This document shows, in pieces, positions 34,287-43,653 of a stretch of 64,000 bases of DNA. The position numbers and the translations under genes were made by a program. The number at the start of each line of letters is the position of its first letter. Position 1 is the stretch's first letter. Source of the stretch: Nonomuraea fuscirosea (GTDB taxonomy: Bacteria; Actinomycetota; Actinomycetes; Streptosporangiales; Streptosporangiaceae); the NCBI RefSeq assembly GCF_003001935.1, contig NZ_PVNG01000002.1, forward strand, positions 620,001 through 684,000. Direction: 5' to 3'. Under the pieces are notes generated by a model, which was given only the letters and a program-made list of their open reading frames with translations, was not told where the DNA came from and did not search any database.

Positions 34287-35048
34287 GTGACCGTACTGCT
34301 GGACCGTGACGGACCCGTCACGGTGATCTCCTTGAACCGGCCGGAGAAGCTGAACGCGTGGACCGCCGGCATGCGCGAGCGGCTCATCGAGCTGCTGCGC
34401 GAGAGCGGCGCGGCCCCCGAGGTGGGGGCGGTCGTCCTGACGGGCGCCGGGCGCGCCTTCTGCGCGGGACAAGACCTCGGTGAGACGGCCGCGATCGACC
34501 CGGACGACCACGCGGCCTCCGACGCCTGGATCGACGGCTTCGACCGCCTCTACCGGGCGGTGCTCGACCTGGACAAGCCGGTCGTGGCCGCGGTGAACGG
34601 CGTGGCGGCCGGGTCGGGGTTCCAGTTCGCGCTGCTGGCCGACCTGCGCATCGGGCACGCGGGGGTGCGGATGGGACAGCCGGAGGTGTTGTCCGGCATC
34701 CCCAGCATCACCGGCATCTGGGCCATGTGGAACATCCTCGGCCGGGCGAAGACCACCGAGTTCGCGCTGACCGGGCGGCTGGTGCACGGGGCGGAGGCGG
34801 AGCGGCTCGGCCTGCTGACCAGGCTCGTGGGCGAGGGCGAGGTGCTGGCGGCCGCGATCGCCCAGGCCAAGGAGCTGGCCGGGCTGCCCGCCGGTGCGGT
34901 GGCGCTGACCAAGGGGCGGCTCAGGGAGCTGGAACGCGAGGCGCTGGCCGACTCCGTGGCGGCGGCCAAGAAGGTGCACGCCGCCGCGTACGCCTCCGGC
35001 GAACCCCAGCGCGAGATGACCCGCTTCCTCAAGGGCCGCGGCAAATGA
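34287..35048 (+). CDS. Enoyl-CoA hydratase/isomerase family protein
   Basis: Crotonase-fold protein, about 253 aa. Oxyanion-hole motifs are visible in VVLTGAGRAFCAGQDL and AAVNGVAAGSGFQFALL. A GTG at 34287 is chosen because AAGGG stands 6 nt upstream; an ATG at 34281 is in frame but would touch the AAGGG. It could be a hydratase, an isomerase or another crotonase such as a dechlorinase or ring-cleaving enzyme. The acyl-CoA ligase gene overlaps by four bases, so the substrate is most likely the product of that ligase. Confidence 0.88.
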   Translation: MTVLLDRDGPVTVISLNRPEKLNAWTAGMRERLIELLRESGAAPEVGAVVLTGAGRAFCAGQDLGETAAIDPDDHAASDAWIDGFDRLYRAVLDLDKPVVAAVNGVAAGSGFQFALLADLRIGHAGVRMGQPEVLSGIPSITGIWAMWNILGRAKTTEFALTGRLVHGAEAERLGLLTRLVGEGEVLAAAIAQAKELAGLPAGAVALTKGRLRELEREALADSVAAAKKVHAAAYASGEPQREMTRFLKGRGK

Positions 35049-36562
35049 GCGATCAGGAGGAGTGGAGCGTTCCCGCGCGCTACAACATGGCCGTCGACGT
35101 CGCCGACCGCCACCCCCGCGACCGCCTGGCGCTGATCTTCGAGGACCACGCGGGCGCCCACGAGGAGATCACCTGGGGCGAGATACAGGACCGCTCCCGC
35201 CAGATCGCCGCCCGCCTGCACCAGCTCGGCGTACGCCAGGGCGACCGGGTGGCGGTCATGCTGCCGCAGCGCACGGACACGCCCGCGACCTACCTGGGCG
35301 TGCTGCGCACCGGAGCCGTGCTCGTCACCATGTCCCTGCTGTGGGCCGACGACCAGATCTCCTACCGGCTGGCGGACTCGGGCGCGTCGGTGCTGGTCAC
35401 CGAGACGGACGCGGTACGCAGGGCGGCCGGCTACGGCGGGACCGTGCTGGACGTGGACGACCCGGCCACGGCGCTGCTGCCGCCGGAGTTCGCCGACGCC
35501 GACACCGCCGCTGACGACCCGGCGCTGATCTTCTACACCTCGGGCACGACCGGCCCGGCCAAGGGCATCGTGCACGCGCACCGCACGCTGCTGGGCCACA
35601 ACGAGTTCCGGCACTGCCACGACCTGCGTCCCGGCGACGTCTTCTACGGGGCGGGGGAGTGGGCGTGGTCGATGGCCAAGCTCATGGGCCCGCTCCGGGC
35701 CGGGGCCACCCACCTCGTCTACCGCCCCGCCGCCGGGTTCGACCCGGAGGGCCTGCTGGCCGCCATGGCACGGAACGGGGTGACGACCGGGCTGGTCAAC
35801 CCCACGTTCCTGCGCAAGATGCGGGAGAAGGTGCCGGACGCGGGCGCCCGCCATCCGCAGCGCTTCCGGGTGATCTGCTGCGCCAACGAGCCGCTCGGCG
35901 CCGACCTGATCCGGTGGTTCCGCGACCAGTTCGGGGTCACGCTGCTCGACTACTACGGCTCGACGGAGTCGTACCCGCTGATCGGGAACCTGCCCGGCAC
36001 GCCGGTCAAGGAGGGCTCCATGGGGCGCCCGCTGCCCGGCTGGGACGTCGCGCTGCTCGACGAGGACGAGCGGCCGGTCCCGCAGGGGGAGGTCGGCGAG
36101 ATCTGCCTGCGGGCGCGGAGCAACCCGCAGTTCCCGCTCGGCTACTGGAACCGGCCCGAGGCCGCCGCGGAGACCTTCGGCGGCGAGTGGTTCCACACCA
36201 AGGACCACGCGCGCGTGGACGAGGACGGCTACTACTGGTTCCTCGGCCGCGTGGACGACGTGATCAAGACATCCGGCTACCGCGTCGGCCCCGACGAGAT
36301 CGAGGAGGCGCTGCGCGCCCATCCCGCCGTCGCCGACGTGGGCGTGGCCGGGGTGCCCGATCCCGTACGCGGCCAGGCGGTCAAGGCGTGGGTGCTGCCC
36401 GCGCCCGGCCACCGGCCGGACGAGGCGCTGGCACGGGAGATCCGCGAGTTCGCGAAGACCACGCATTCGCGCTTCGCCTACCCGCGGGAGATCGAGTTCG
36501 TCGACGAACTGCCCCGATCGGCGACCGGGAAGATCCAGCGCGCGAAGCTCCGCGCGCGGTGA
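35045..36562 (+). CDS. AMP-dependent acyl-CoA synthetase/ligase
   Basis: 505-aa adenylate-forming ligase (ANL family) that activates a carboxylic acid to its CoA thioester through an acyl-AMP. Core motifs: IFYTSGTTGPAKGIVHAHRT (P-loop), DYYGSTES, the hinge GRVDDVIKTSGYRVGPDEIE, and the catalytic Lys in RSATGKIQRAK. The set of residues resembles the acyl-CoA synthetases of medium or benzoate-like acids; the acid is not known. It overlaps the hydratase by 4 bp and is followed 10 nt later by an MHS-type transporter. Confidence 0.92.
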   Translation: MSDQEEWSVPARYNMAVDVADRHPRDRLALIFEDHAGAHEEITWGEIQDRSRQIAARLHQLGVRQGDRVAVMLPQRTDTPATYLGVLRTGAVLVTMSLLWADDQISYRLADSGASVLVTETDAVRRAAGYGGTVLDVDDPATALLPPEFADADTAADDPALIFYTSGTTGPAKGIVHAHRTLLGHNEFRHCHDLRPGDVFYGAGEWAWSMAKLMGPLRAGATHLVYRPAAGFDPEGLLAAMARNGVTTGLVNPTFLRKMREKVPDAGARHPQRFRVICCANEPLGADLIRWFRDQFGVTLLDYYGSTESYPLIGNLPGTPVKEGSMGRPLPGWDVALLDEDERPVPQGEVGEICLRARSNPQFPLGYWNRPEAAAETFGGEWFHTKDHARVDEDGYYWFLGRVDDVIKTSGYRVGPDEIEEALRAHPAVADVGVAGVPDPVRGQAVKAWVLPAPGHRPDEALAREIREFAKTTHSRFAYPREIEFVDELPRSATGKIQRAKLRAR

Positions 36563-36572
36563 AGGAGTGAGC

Positions 36573-37889
36573 ATGACCCCCCAGCTTTCCGCGGCCGTCC
36601 GGCGCAAGGTCACCATGGCCTCCGCGATCGGCAACTTCGTCGAATGGTTCGACTCGGCGGCGTACGCGGTGATGTCGGCGACGATCGCCGCGCTGTTCTT
36701 CCCCGACTACGACAAGGCGGCCGCCCTGCTCGCCACCTGGGCGATCTTCGCCGGCGGGTTCGTCGCCAGGCCGCTCGGCGCGGCCTTCTTCGGCCGGTAC
36801 GGCGACCGCCTCGGCCGCAACAGGATGCTGGCCCTGACCATCCTGACCATGAGCGGAGCCACGTTCCTCATCGGCGTCCTGCCGACCTACGCCTCGTGGG
36901 GGGTGGCCGCGCCGGTCCTGCTGTTCCTGCTGCGCTGCGCCCAGGGCTTCTCCACCGGCGGTGAGTACACGGGGGCGTCGGCGTTCATCGTCGAGTACGC
37001 GCCGGAGGGCCGCAGGGCCCGCTTCGCCGCCGCCGTACCCGTCACCGTGGGCCTGGCCAGCGTGGCGGGCTCCGGCGTCGGCTTCCTCATCACCTCGACG
37101 GTGACCGCCGAGGCGCTGCAGAGCTGGGGGTGGCGCATCCCGTTCCTGCTGGCGGCGCCGCTCGGCGCGATCGGGCTGTACCTGCGCTCCAAGGTCGAGG
37201 ACACGCCCGTGTTCCGGTCGCTGGAGCAGCACGACGAGGTGGAGCCCGCGCCGCTGCGCGAGGCCGTGCGCCGCTGCGGCAGGCAGATCGCCACGCTGTT
37301 CGGCTACAGCATCACCAACGCCGTCGGGTACTACCTGGTGAGCAGCTACATGATCGCGTACATGTCGGAGGAACTGGGCTACTCCAAGTCGCAGGCACAG
37401 CTCACGAACGTGGTGTCGATGCTCGCCTACAGCGTCGCGTGCGTCTTCGCGGCCGTCGCCAGCGACCGGTTCGGGCGGCGGCCGATGCTGATCGCGGCCT
37501 GCGCGGGGTTCGTGCTGCTGCCGCTGCCCGCGTTCTGGCTCATGGGCTCGGGGCTGGGCGGGGCGCTGGTGGGCACGTCGGTGCTGGCGATGCTGGTGTC
37601 GGTGATCGGGACGTCGAACGTGCCCGCGCTGGTGGAGATGTTCCCCGCGAAGGTGCGGGCCAGCGGGTCGGCCATCGGCTACACGGCGGCGTACGTGCTG
37701 TTCGGCGGCACCGCCCCGTTCGCGGCGACCGGGCTGGTCGAGGCGGCGGGCAACCCGATCGCGCCGGCCTTCTACATGGTGGCGCTGGCGGCGGTCTCGC
37801 TGGTCGTGGTGCTGACCTCGTTCAAGGAGACGCGCGGCCTCGCCCTGGACCGGGGCGTGGACGCCCCGGCGGGCGGCGTGCGGGCTTGA
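36573..37889 (+). CDS. MFS transporter, metabolite:H+ symporter (MHS) family
   Basis: 438-aa major-facilitator protein of the MHS group (ShiA/ProP-like), with 12 helices. The first helix holds ASAIGNFVEWFDSAAYAVMS, loop 2-3 has GRYGDRLGRNRML, and helix 4-5 has LRCAQGFSTGGEYTGASAFI. MHS members bring in organic acids with a proton. ATG at 36573 is preceded by GAAGGAG with 5-7 nt spacing; a GTG at 36567 lies inside that site. With the ligase and hydratase it forms an uptake-activate-degrade unit for an unidentified organic acid. Confidence 0.92.
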   Translation: MTPQLSAAVRRKVTMASAIGNFVEWFDSAAYAVMSATIAALFFPDYDKAAALLATWAIFAGGFVARPLGAAFFGRYGDRLGRNRMLALTILTMSGATFLIGVLPTYASWGVAAPVLLFLLRCAQGFSTGGEYTGASAFIVEYAPEGRRARFAAAVPVTVGLASVAGSGVGFLITSTVTAEALQSWGWRIPFLLAAPLGAIGLYLRSKVEDTPVFRSLEQHDEVEPAPLREAVRRCGRQIATLFGYSITNAVGYYLVSSYMIAYMSEELGYSKSQAQLTNVVSMLAYSVACVFAAVASDRFGRRPMLIAACAGFVLLPLPAFWLMGSGLGGALVGTSVLAMLVSVIGTSNVPALVEMFPAKVRASGSAIGYTAAYVLFGGTAPFAATGLVEAAGNPIAPAFYMVALAAVSLVVVLTSFKETRGLALDRGVDAPAGGVRA

Positions 37890-37946
37890 CAGGGGACCGG
37901 GGCTGGTCTTGTCTCGTTCCATCGGGGTCGGGAGGGGAGCCCTGGC

Positions 37947-40900
37947 ATGCCCGCGATCCGCCGCACCGTCCTTGCCCTGCTCATCACCGCCGCCTTCGTC
38001 ACGGTCCCCGTCGATCCGGTGCTCGCCCTGGCCCCCGCGCCGGGCGGGCCGGGGGCGGGCTCGCACTTCGGCGCGGCCAGGAAGGACTGCGTGGGCACCG
38101 CCACCGGCCGGGCCTCCAAGGTCTGGTACACGGTCGCGGGCGGCGTCCTGTCCGACGTGTACGAGCCCACGATCGACAACACCAACGTCGAGACCATGCA
38201 GTTCGTCGTCACCGACGGCAGGACGTTCACCGAGCTGCAGGCCCGCGACACCACCTACCAGGTGAGCACCGACCGCTCCGGCATGACCTGCACGATCACC
38301 TCGGCCAGCAAGAGCGGCCGCTACCGCCTGACCACCACCTACGTCACCGACCCGGGCGGCGACGCCGTCGTGGTGCGCACCCGGATCCAGCCCGCCGGCC
38401 TGCGCCTCTACGTCCGGCTCGACGCGAGCGTCAACGGCAACGGAGGCGGCGGCGAGCCCAACGGCGGCGCCGACAGCGGCACGATCGACGGCGCCACCGG
38501 CGCGCCCGTGATCTGGGACGCCACCACAGAGACCTCGGCCCCGGCCCGCGACTACGCCGTGCCCACCCACCTGGCGCTGCGGGCCGGACGCCGGCTGCCG
38601 GAGGCGAGCGTCGGATACGCCGGCACCGCCGGCGACGGCGCCGCCCAGCTCGACGCGGACCGCCGGCTGACCCCGTACACCGACGCCCCGGCCGGCAACG
38701 TGGTCGCCACCGCCCGCCTGCCGATCGACGGCAGGGGCGAGGTGACGTTCGCCCTCGGCTTCGGCCGCACCAGGGCCGCCGCGCTGCGCACCGCCGGCGA
38801 GGCGGCCGGCCGCCCGTTCGACGCCACCCGCGCCCGCTACGAGTCCGGCTGGGCCGCCTACGACGCCGGGCTGCGCCGGCCGCCGAACGCGCTGGGCGAC
38901 TTCTACCGGCTGTCGGCCAACGTGCTCAAGGCCAGCGAGGACAAGACGTTCCCCGGCGCGGTCGTGGCCTCGCTGGCCGGCCCGTGGGGGCAGGCGATCG
39001 GGGCGGGCGAGCTGGTCGGGGGCAAGGCGATCTACTTCGGCTCCTACCGCGAGGTGTTCGCCCGCGACCTGTACGAGGCGTTCACCGGCTTCCTCGCCGC
39101 CGGCGACGTGGCGACCGCCCGCGCCACGGTCCGCTTCCTGCTGGAGCGCCAGCAACTGCCGGACGGCCGGCTGCCGCGCAACTCCCTGCTCAACGGCCAG
39201 CTCGCCCCCGATTCGGGTGGCGACCAGCTCGACGAGACCGCCTACCCGCTGCTGATGGCCTACCAGGCGGGGCTGGCCGGCGACGCGAAGCTCTGGCCGC
39301 GGGTGCGGGCAGCGGCCGACTTCGTGCTCTCACGCGGGCCCGCGTTCGGCGTGGAGCGCTGGGAGGAGCAGTCGGGCTACTCGCCGTCCACGATCGCGGC
39401 CGAGATCGCCGGGCTGGTCGCGGCGGGGGAGATCGCCGCCAGGCAGGGCGACCGGGCCAGGGCCGCGCTCTACCGGTCCACGGCCGACCACTTCGCCCGC
39501 TCGGTCAAGGCGTGGACGGTCACCACGACCGGCCCGTACGCGCCCCGCTACTTCCTGCGCCTGTCGCGCGCCGGCGACCCGGACGCGGCCTCGTCCTACA
39601 ACCTGGGCAACGGCGGCCCCACCGAGGACCAGCGCCGCGTGGTCGACGCGGGCTTCCTGGAGCTGACCCGCCTCGGCATCCTGCCGCCTCGCGACCCCGA
39701 CGTGCTGGCCAGCCTGCCCGTCGTGGACCGGGTGATCAGGCGCGACACGGCCCGCGGCCCCGGCTGGTACCGCTACGGCTCCGACACCCCCGGCACCGAG
39801 GACGGCTACGGCGACTGCCACGAGCCCGACCCCACCGACTGCGCGCCGTCGGGCAGACCGTGGCCGACCGGGAACACCGGCTCAGGGCATGTGTGGCCGG
39901 TGCTGGCCGGCGAGCGGGCCGAGCAGGCGTTGCAGACCGGCGACCGGGGCTCCGCCTCCGCACTGCTGTCGGCCATGCGCGCCATGGCCTCGGGCACCGG
40001 GCTGATCCCCGAGCAGGCGTGGGAGAACCGGGACCTGCCCGCCTCCCCGTACGGGACCGATCCGGCCGTCGCCTCGATCGGCTTCCGCGACGGCGGCCCG
40101 GCGGGCTCGGCCTCCCCGCTGACCTGGGCGCAGGCCCAGGCCGTGCGGCTCATCCTGTCGCTCGGGTCCGGCCGGCCCGTCGAGCAGCCCGACGTCGTAC
40201 GCGGCCGTTACGCGACCATGCCGCGGAGCATCCCGCTGACCGTCACCGCCCCGGCCGACGGCACCGCGGTCGCCGGGGCGTCGGTGCGGGTCGAGGGCAC
40301 CACCGCGCCCGGCGCGCGGGTCGAGGTGGCCGCCACGCCCGTCGACACCGGCGCGCCCACCCAGGTCGTCTCGGCCCGCGCGGGCTCGGACGGCGCCTTC
40401 ACCGTAGCGGCGCCGGTCTCCTTCGGGGAGGTCGTGCTCACCGTGACGGCCGCCACCCAGGACGGCCGCGACGCGTACGCGCGGCGCTCGGTCGTCGGCG
40501 ACATCGCGGGCGCCACGACGGTGCTGGACGTGACCGATCCCGAGGGGGACGACGACGGTCCCGGCACGTACGCCTACCCGACGGCCGCCGACTTCCATGA
40601 CGGCGCGTTCGACCTGCGCGGATTCCAGGTCATCACCGACGACACCACCGTCTACCTGCGGGCCGGGCTGCGCGACCTGACGGCCACCTTCGGCAACCAG
40701 ATGGGCGCCCAGCTCCTCGACGTGTACGTCCAGGACCCGGCGGTGGCCGCCCGCTCGACGGACGCGGCCTTCGCGCAGCGCAATCACCGCATCGCCGGGC
40801 CGGACGCCTGGACGCAGCGGGTGGAGGCGCAGGGCTTCGCCGCCCCGGTCTGGGTGACGGCCGACGGCGTGGCGCGGGCCGGGGCCGCGGTCCGCGCGTC

Positions 40901-41213
40901 CGGCACCACGCGGACGATCACGATCGCCCTGCCCAGGGCCGTCTTCGGGACGCCGGGTCCTGGGTGGCGCTTCGCCGTCGTGCTCGCCGGGCAGGACGGG
41001 TTCAGCGCCGACCAGGCCAGGGGGTTCGCGGCGACGCCGCAGCCGTACGCGTTCGGGGTCTGCGCCGAGGGCGGCACGGACCCGCTGTGCGCGGCCGACC
41101 CCGGCACGGTGCCGAAGGCGCTCGACGTGCTGGTCCCGGCCGGGCAGTCCCAGGCCGACGTGCTGAACCCGCTCGCCGGCCCGGTCGAGGTGCCCGCCGT
41201 CACCGTGCCCTGA
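37947..41213 (+). CDS. Secreted GH15 glucodextranase/glucoamylase-like enzyme
   Basis: 1088-aa secreted glycoside hydrolase. Signal peptide (RRTVLALLITAAFVTVPVDP), an N-terminal beta-sandwich (GH15-N, from about 45), then the GH15 barrel. Catalytic acid candidate: Glu in SGGDQLDETAYPLL. Second catalytic Glu in GLIPEQAWENRDLP. GSDTPGTEDGYGDC is also typical of the group. An Ig-like domain (about 760-840) and a C-terminal glucodextranase-type domain (from about 855, VLDVTDPEGDDDGPGTYAYP) follow. These latter two point to glucodextranase (exo-acting on dextran) over plain glucoamylase. GGAGGGGAG precedes the ATG. Single gene. Confidence 0.9.
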   Translation: MPAIRRTVLALLITAAFVTVPVDPVLALAPAPGGPGAGSHFGAARKDCVGTATGRASKVWYTVAGGVLSDVYEPTIDNTNVETMQFVVTDGRTFTELQARDTTYQVSTDRSGMTCTITSASKSGRYRLTTTYVTDPGGDAVVVRTRIQPAGLRLYVRLDASVNGNGGGGEPNGGADSGTIDGATGAPVIWDATTETSAPARDYAVPTHLALRAGRRLPEASVGYAGTAGDGAAQLDADRRLTPYTDAPAGNVVATARLPIDGRGEVTFALGFGRTRAAALRTAGEAAGRPFDATRARYESGWAAYDAGLRRPPNALGDFYRLSANVLKASEDKTFPGAVVASLAGPWGQAIGAGELVGGKAIYFGSYREVFARDLYEAFTGFLAAGDVATARATVRFLLERQQLPDGRLPRNSLLNGQLAPDSGGDQLDETAYPLLMAYQAGLAGDAKLWPRVRAAADFVLSRGPAFGVERWEEQSGYSPSTIAAEIAGLVAAGEIAARQGDRARAALYRSTADHFARSVKAWTVTTTGPYAPRYFLRLSRAGDPDAASSYNLGNGGPTEDQRRVVDAGFLELTRLGILPPRDPDVLASLPVVDRVIRRDTARGPGWYRYGSDTPGTEDGYGDCHEPDPTDCAPSGRPWPTGNTGSGHVWPVLAGERAEQALQTGDRGSASALLSAMRAMASGTGLIPEQAWENRDLPASPYGTDPAVASIGFRDGGPAGSASPLTWAQAQAVRLILSLGSGRPVEQPDVVRGRYATMPRSIPLTVTAPADGTAVAGASVRVEGTTAPGARVEVAATPVDTGAPTQVVSARAGSDGAFTVAAPVSFGEVVLTVTAATQDGRDAYARRSVVGDIAGATTVLDVTDPEGDDDGPGTYAYPTAADFHDGAFDLRGFQVITDDTTVYLRAGLRDLTATFGNQMGAQLLDVYVQDPAVAARSTDAAFAQRNHRIAGPDAWTQRVEAQGFAAPVWVTADGVARAGAAVRASGTTRTITIALPRAVFGTPGPGWRFAVVLAGQDGFSADQARGFAATPQPYAFGVCAEGGTDPLCAADPGTVPKALDVLVPAGQSQADVLNPLAGPVEVPAVTVP

Positions 41214-41229
41214 CCTTGTACCTGCGTGG

Positions 41230-42747
41230 TCAGCCGGGCCAGGAGCGCTGGAGGGTGCGGCGGACACGTTCCCCGGCCGGGGGCGGCACGTCGCCGTCGG
41301 CCGGCGGGGCGGGCGGCAGCGCGGGCAGGGCCGCGGGCACCAGCACCGCCGTCTCCTCCTCGGTCGCCGGCCGCTCGATCTCGGTGAAGCCGCCCTCGGG
41401 ACCGCGCACGATCACGCCGGTCTCCACCCCGTGCGCGACGATGTGCCGGTCGCGCAGCTGCAGCCCCAGGCAGATCCGCCGGGTGATCACGTACCCGAGC
41501 ACCGGCCCGGCGACGATGAGGACGCGGAAGATCCAGGTGGTCGCGTTGAGCGAGATGTGGAAGTTCGAGGCGATCAGGTCGTTGCCCCCGGCCAGCCACA
41601 ACACGCCGTAGTACATGATCCCGGCGACCCCGAGCCCCGCCCGCTTGGGCACGTCGCGCGGCCGGTCGAGCAGGTGGTGCACGGCGTGGTCCCGGGTGAT
41701 CCACCGCTCGGCGAACGGGTAGAGCGCGAGCACGGTGAACAGCAGGCCCGGCGCGCCGAGCGCGGGGATCAGCACGCTCATCGTCACCGTGGAGCCGAAG
41801 ACGGTGAACTCCCACGGCGGCATGATCCGCAGCGCGCCCTCGAGGAAGCCCATGTACCAGTCGGGCTGGGAGCCGGCGCTGACCGTGCTCGGCAGGTACG
41901 GCCCGTACAGCCAGATCGGGTTGATCTGGAAGACGGTGGCGAGCAGCGCGACCACCCCGGTCACCCACAGGAAGAACACCGTCGTCTTCGCCAGGAACGC
42001 GGGGAAGAACGGCGCGCCGCGCACCTGCTCGTTCCGCAGCCCCTTGGCCCGGAACTGCGTGTGCGTCTGCCGCCACGTCAGCACCACCGCGTGCAGCGGG
42101 AGCAGCACCAGCAGCAGGGCGGGGATGAGCAGCACGTGCAGGCTGTAGAGGCGGGAGACGATGTCCTCGCCGGGGAACTCCCCGCCGAACAGGAACGTCG
42201 CCACGTACGTGCCCACCAGCGGCACCGAGATGATCACCCCGTGCAGGATGCGCAGCCCGGCCCCGGACAGCAGGTCGTCCGGCAGCGAGTAGCCGAACAG
42301 CCCGTTGAGCAGCACCAGCGCGAACAGGGCCACGCCGATCAGCCAGTTGAGGTCACGCGGCTTGCGGAAGGCGCCGGTGAAGAAGTTGCGCAGCATGTGC
42401 ACGACGATCGCGGCCAGGAAGATGAGTGTGGCCCAGTGGTGCATCTGCCGCATCAGCAGGCCGCCGCGCACCTCGAAGCTGATCTCCAGCGACGACGCGT
42501 ACGCCTCGCTCATCGTCACGCCGCGCAGCGGCACGTAGCTGCCGTTGTAGACGACCTCCTGCATGGACGGCTTGAAGAAGAACGTCAGGAAGACGCCGGT
42601 GAGCAGGATCACCACGAAGGCGTACAGCGCGATCTCGCCCAGCAGGAACGTCCAGTGGTCGGGAAAGATCTTCCGCATCGCCTTCTTCAGGAATCCGGCT
42701 CCGCCGAGCCGGTCGTCCAAGGCTCCGGCCAGTGAGCTGCCCTTCAT
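41230..42747 (-). CDS. Cytochrome b subunit (QcrB-like), orphan
   Basis: 505-aa membrane protein of the cytochrome bc1 family. Heme-ligand His pairs appear in RQMHHWATLIFLAAIVVHML and LRILHGVIIS with LYSLHVLLIP. The Qo-site motif is PDWY (SQPDWYMGF) where most bacteria have PEWY; PDWY is usual in actinobacterial QcrB. A cytoplasmic tail (about 430-505) is Pro/Glu-rich. No qcrA, qcrC or oxidase gene is nearby, so this is probably a second copy of qcrB outside the main qcrCAB cluster. ATG at 42747 is favoured; a GTG at 42753 is also in frame. Confidence 0.9.
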   Translation of the reverse strand: MKGSSLAGALDDRLGGAGFLKKAMRKIFPDHWTFLLGEIALYAFVVILLTGVFLTFFFKPSMQEVVYNGSYVPLRGVTMSEAYASSLEISFEVRGGLLMRQMHHWATLIFLAAIVVHMLRNFFTGAFRKPRDLNWLIGVALFALVLLNGLFGYSLPDDLLSGAGLRILHGVIISVPLVGTYVATFLFGGEFPGEDIVSRLYSLHVLLIPALLLVLLPLHAVVLTWRQTHTQFRAKGLRNEQVRGAPFFPAFLAKTTVFFLWVTGVVALLATVFQINPIWLYGPYLPSTVSAGSQPDWYMGFLEGALRIMPPWEFTVFGSTVTMSVLIPALGAPGLLFTVLALYPFAERWITRDHAVHHLLDRPRDVPKRAGLGVAGIMYYGVLWLAGGNDLIASNFHISLNATTWIFRVLIVAGPVLGYVITRRICLGLQLRDRHIVAHGVETGVIVRGPEGGFTEIERPATEEETAVLVPAALPALPPAPPADGDVPPPAGERVRRTLQRSWPG

Positions 42748-42838
42748 CGCCACCCCGCATACGACTTGTTTTCACCTTCAGCAACAAGACGGGATACGGG
42801 GCACGAATGTGACACTCACCGGCCGATGAATTTTTTCC

Positions 42839-43537
42839 TCAGGCGAACCGCTCGACCGTGACGGGGATGAGGCCCTGCTCACGCACCACCTGCCGGTGAT
42901 GGTGCAGCAGCGCCCCAAGCGCGGTGACGGGGCCGGAGCCCAGCCGCGCGGTCACGTCCACGCACCAGGCGATGCCCGCGCCGATCCGGCGCAGCTCCCA
43001 GGTGAAGCCGTGGCCGCCGGCGCTGACCGAGGCCTTGCCGACCACGCGGGGATGGTCGGTGGGTTCGAGGCGCAGGGCCGTGCGCGCGTTGGCCAGGCCG
43101 TCCTCGCCCAGTTCCCCGGCGAACAGGATCCGGTAACGGCGGGCTCCCGAGCCGGAGCCGAGGTTGAGCGGGGCCGTGGTCGGCAGGTGCCGGCGCTCCT
43201 GGAAGAGGGTGCGCAGCCCGGCCTCCTCCGGCAGCCCGCCGCCGCCGAGCCGGGCGAAGGCGGCGGCGGCCTCCTGCCGGCTCACCGGAGTCACCCGCCC
43301 CCGCAGCGCGCTGTCGGCCCTGATGGCCCGGCTCAGCTCCGCGGAGGCGGACCAGGCACCGATCTCCGGTTGCCACTCGGCGCCGTCGATGCCGGCCGCC
43401 GTGTAGTCGTCGCACAGGACGAACTCCTCCACCAGGAGGGCCGCGGGCGAGGGGTCGCCCGCCGTCGGGGAGATCAGGTAGTAGTCCACCGGCCCATGAT
43501 TGTAGGCGGCCGAACACCGGATCAAGATCATTGACAC
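42839..43537 (-). CDS. Hypothetical protein
   Basis: Up to 232 aa, not recognised. Visible are VDYYLISPTAGDPSPAALLV near the start, VEEFVLCDDYTAAG, and a C-terminal domain with alternating strands (RYRILFAGELG, FTWELRRIGAGIAWCVDV) ending in LLHHHRQVVREQGLIPVTVE. No signal or membrane helix. The GTG at 43537 gives the longest form; a GTG at 43489 (VDYYLIS) is a plausible alternative. It is divergent from the L,D-transpeptidase and downstream of nothing obvious. Confidence 0.65.
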   Translation of the reverse strand: MSMILIRCSAAYNHGPVDYYLISPTAGDPSPAALLVEEFVLCDDYTAAGIDGAEWQPEIGAWSASAELSRAIRADSALRGRVTPVSRQEAAAAFARLGGGGLPEEAGLRTLFQERRHLPTTAPLNLGSGSGARRYRILFAGELGEDGLANARTALRLEPTDHPRVVGKASVSAGGHGFTWELRRIGAGIAWCVDVTARLGSGPVTALGALLHHHRQVVREQGLIPVTVERFA

Positions 43538-43653
43538 GCGCCGCGCCCCCGGTCCGCATGGGTCAAGCCGATACGGGCAGGAGTCCGCCGGATCGCCGAC
43601 AAACGAACTAATGTGAAGAACTGCCTACATGTCAGGCGCGGGAGGCATCAGCG

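Noticed and set aside
37130..40600. Very long open frame overlapping the transporter and GH15 genes
   Set aside because: Composition is that of a shifted frame; both overlapped genes show full domain motifs in their own frames.
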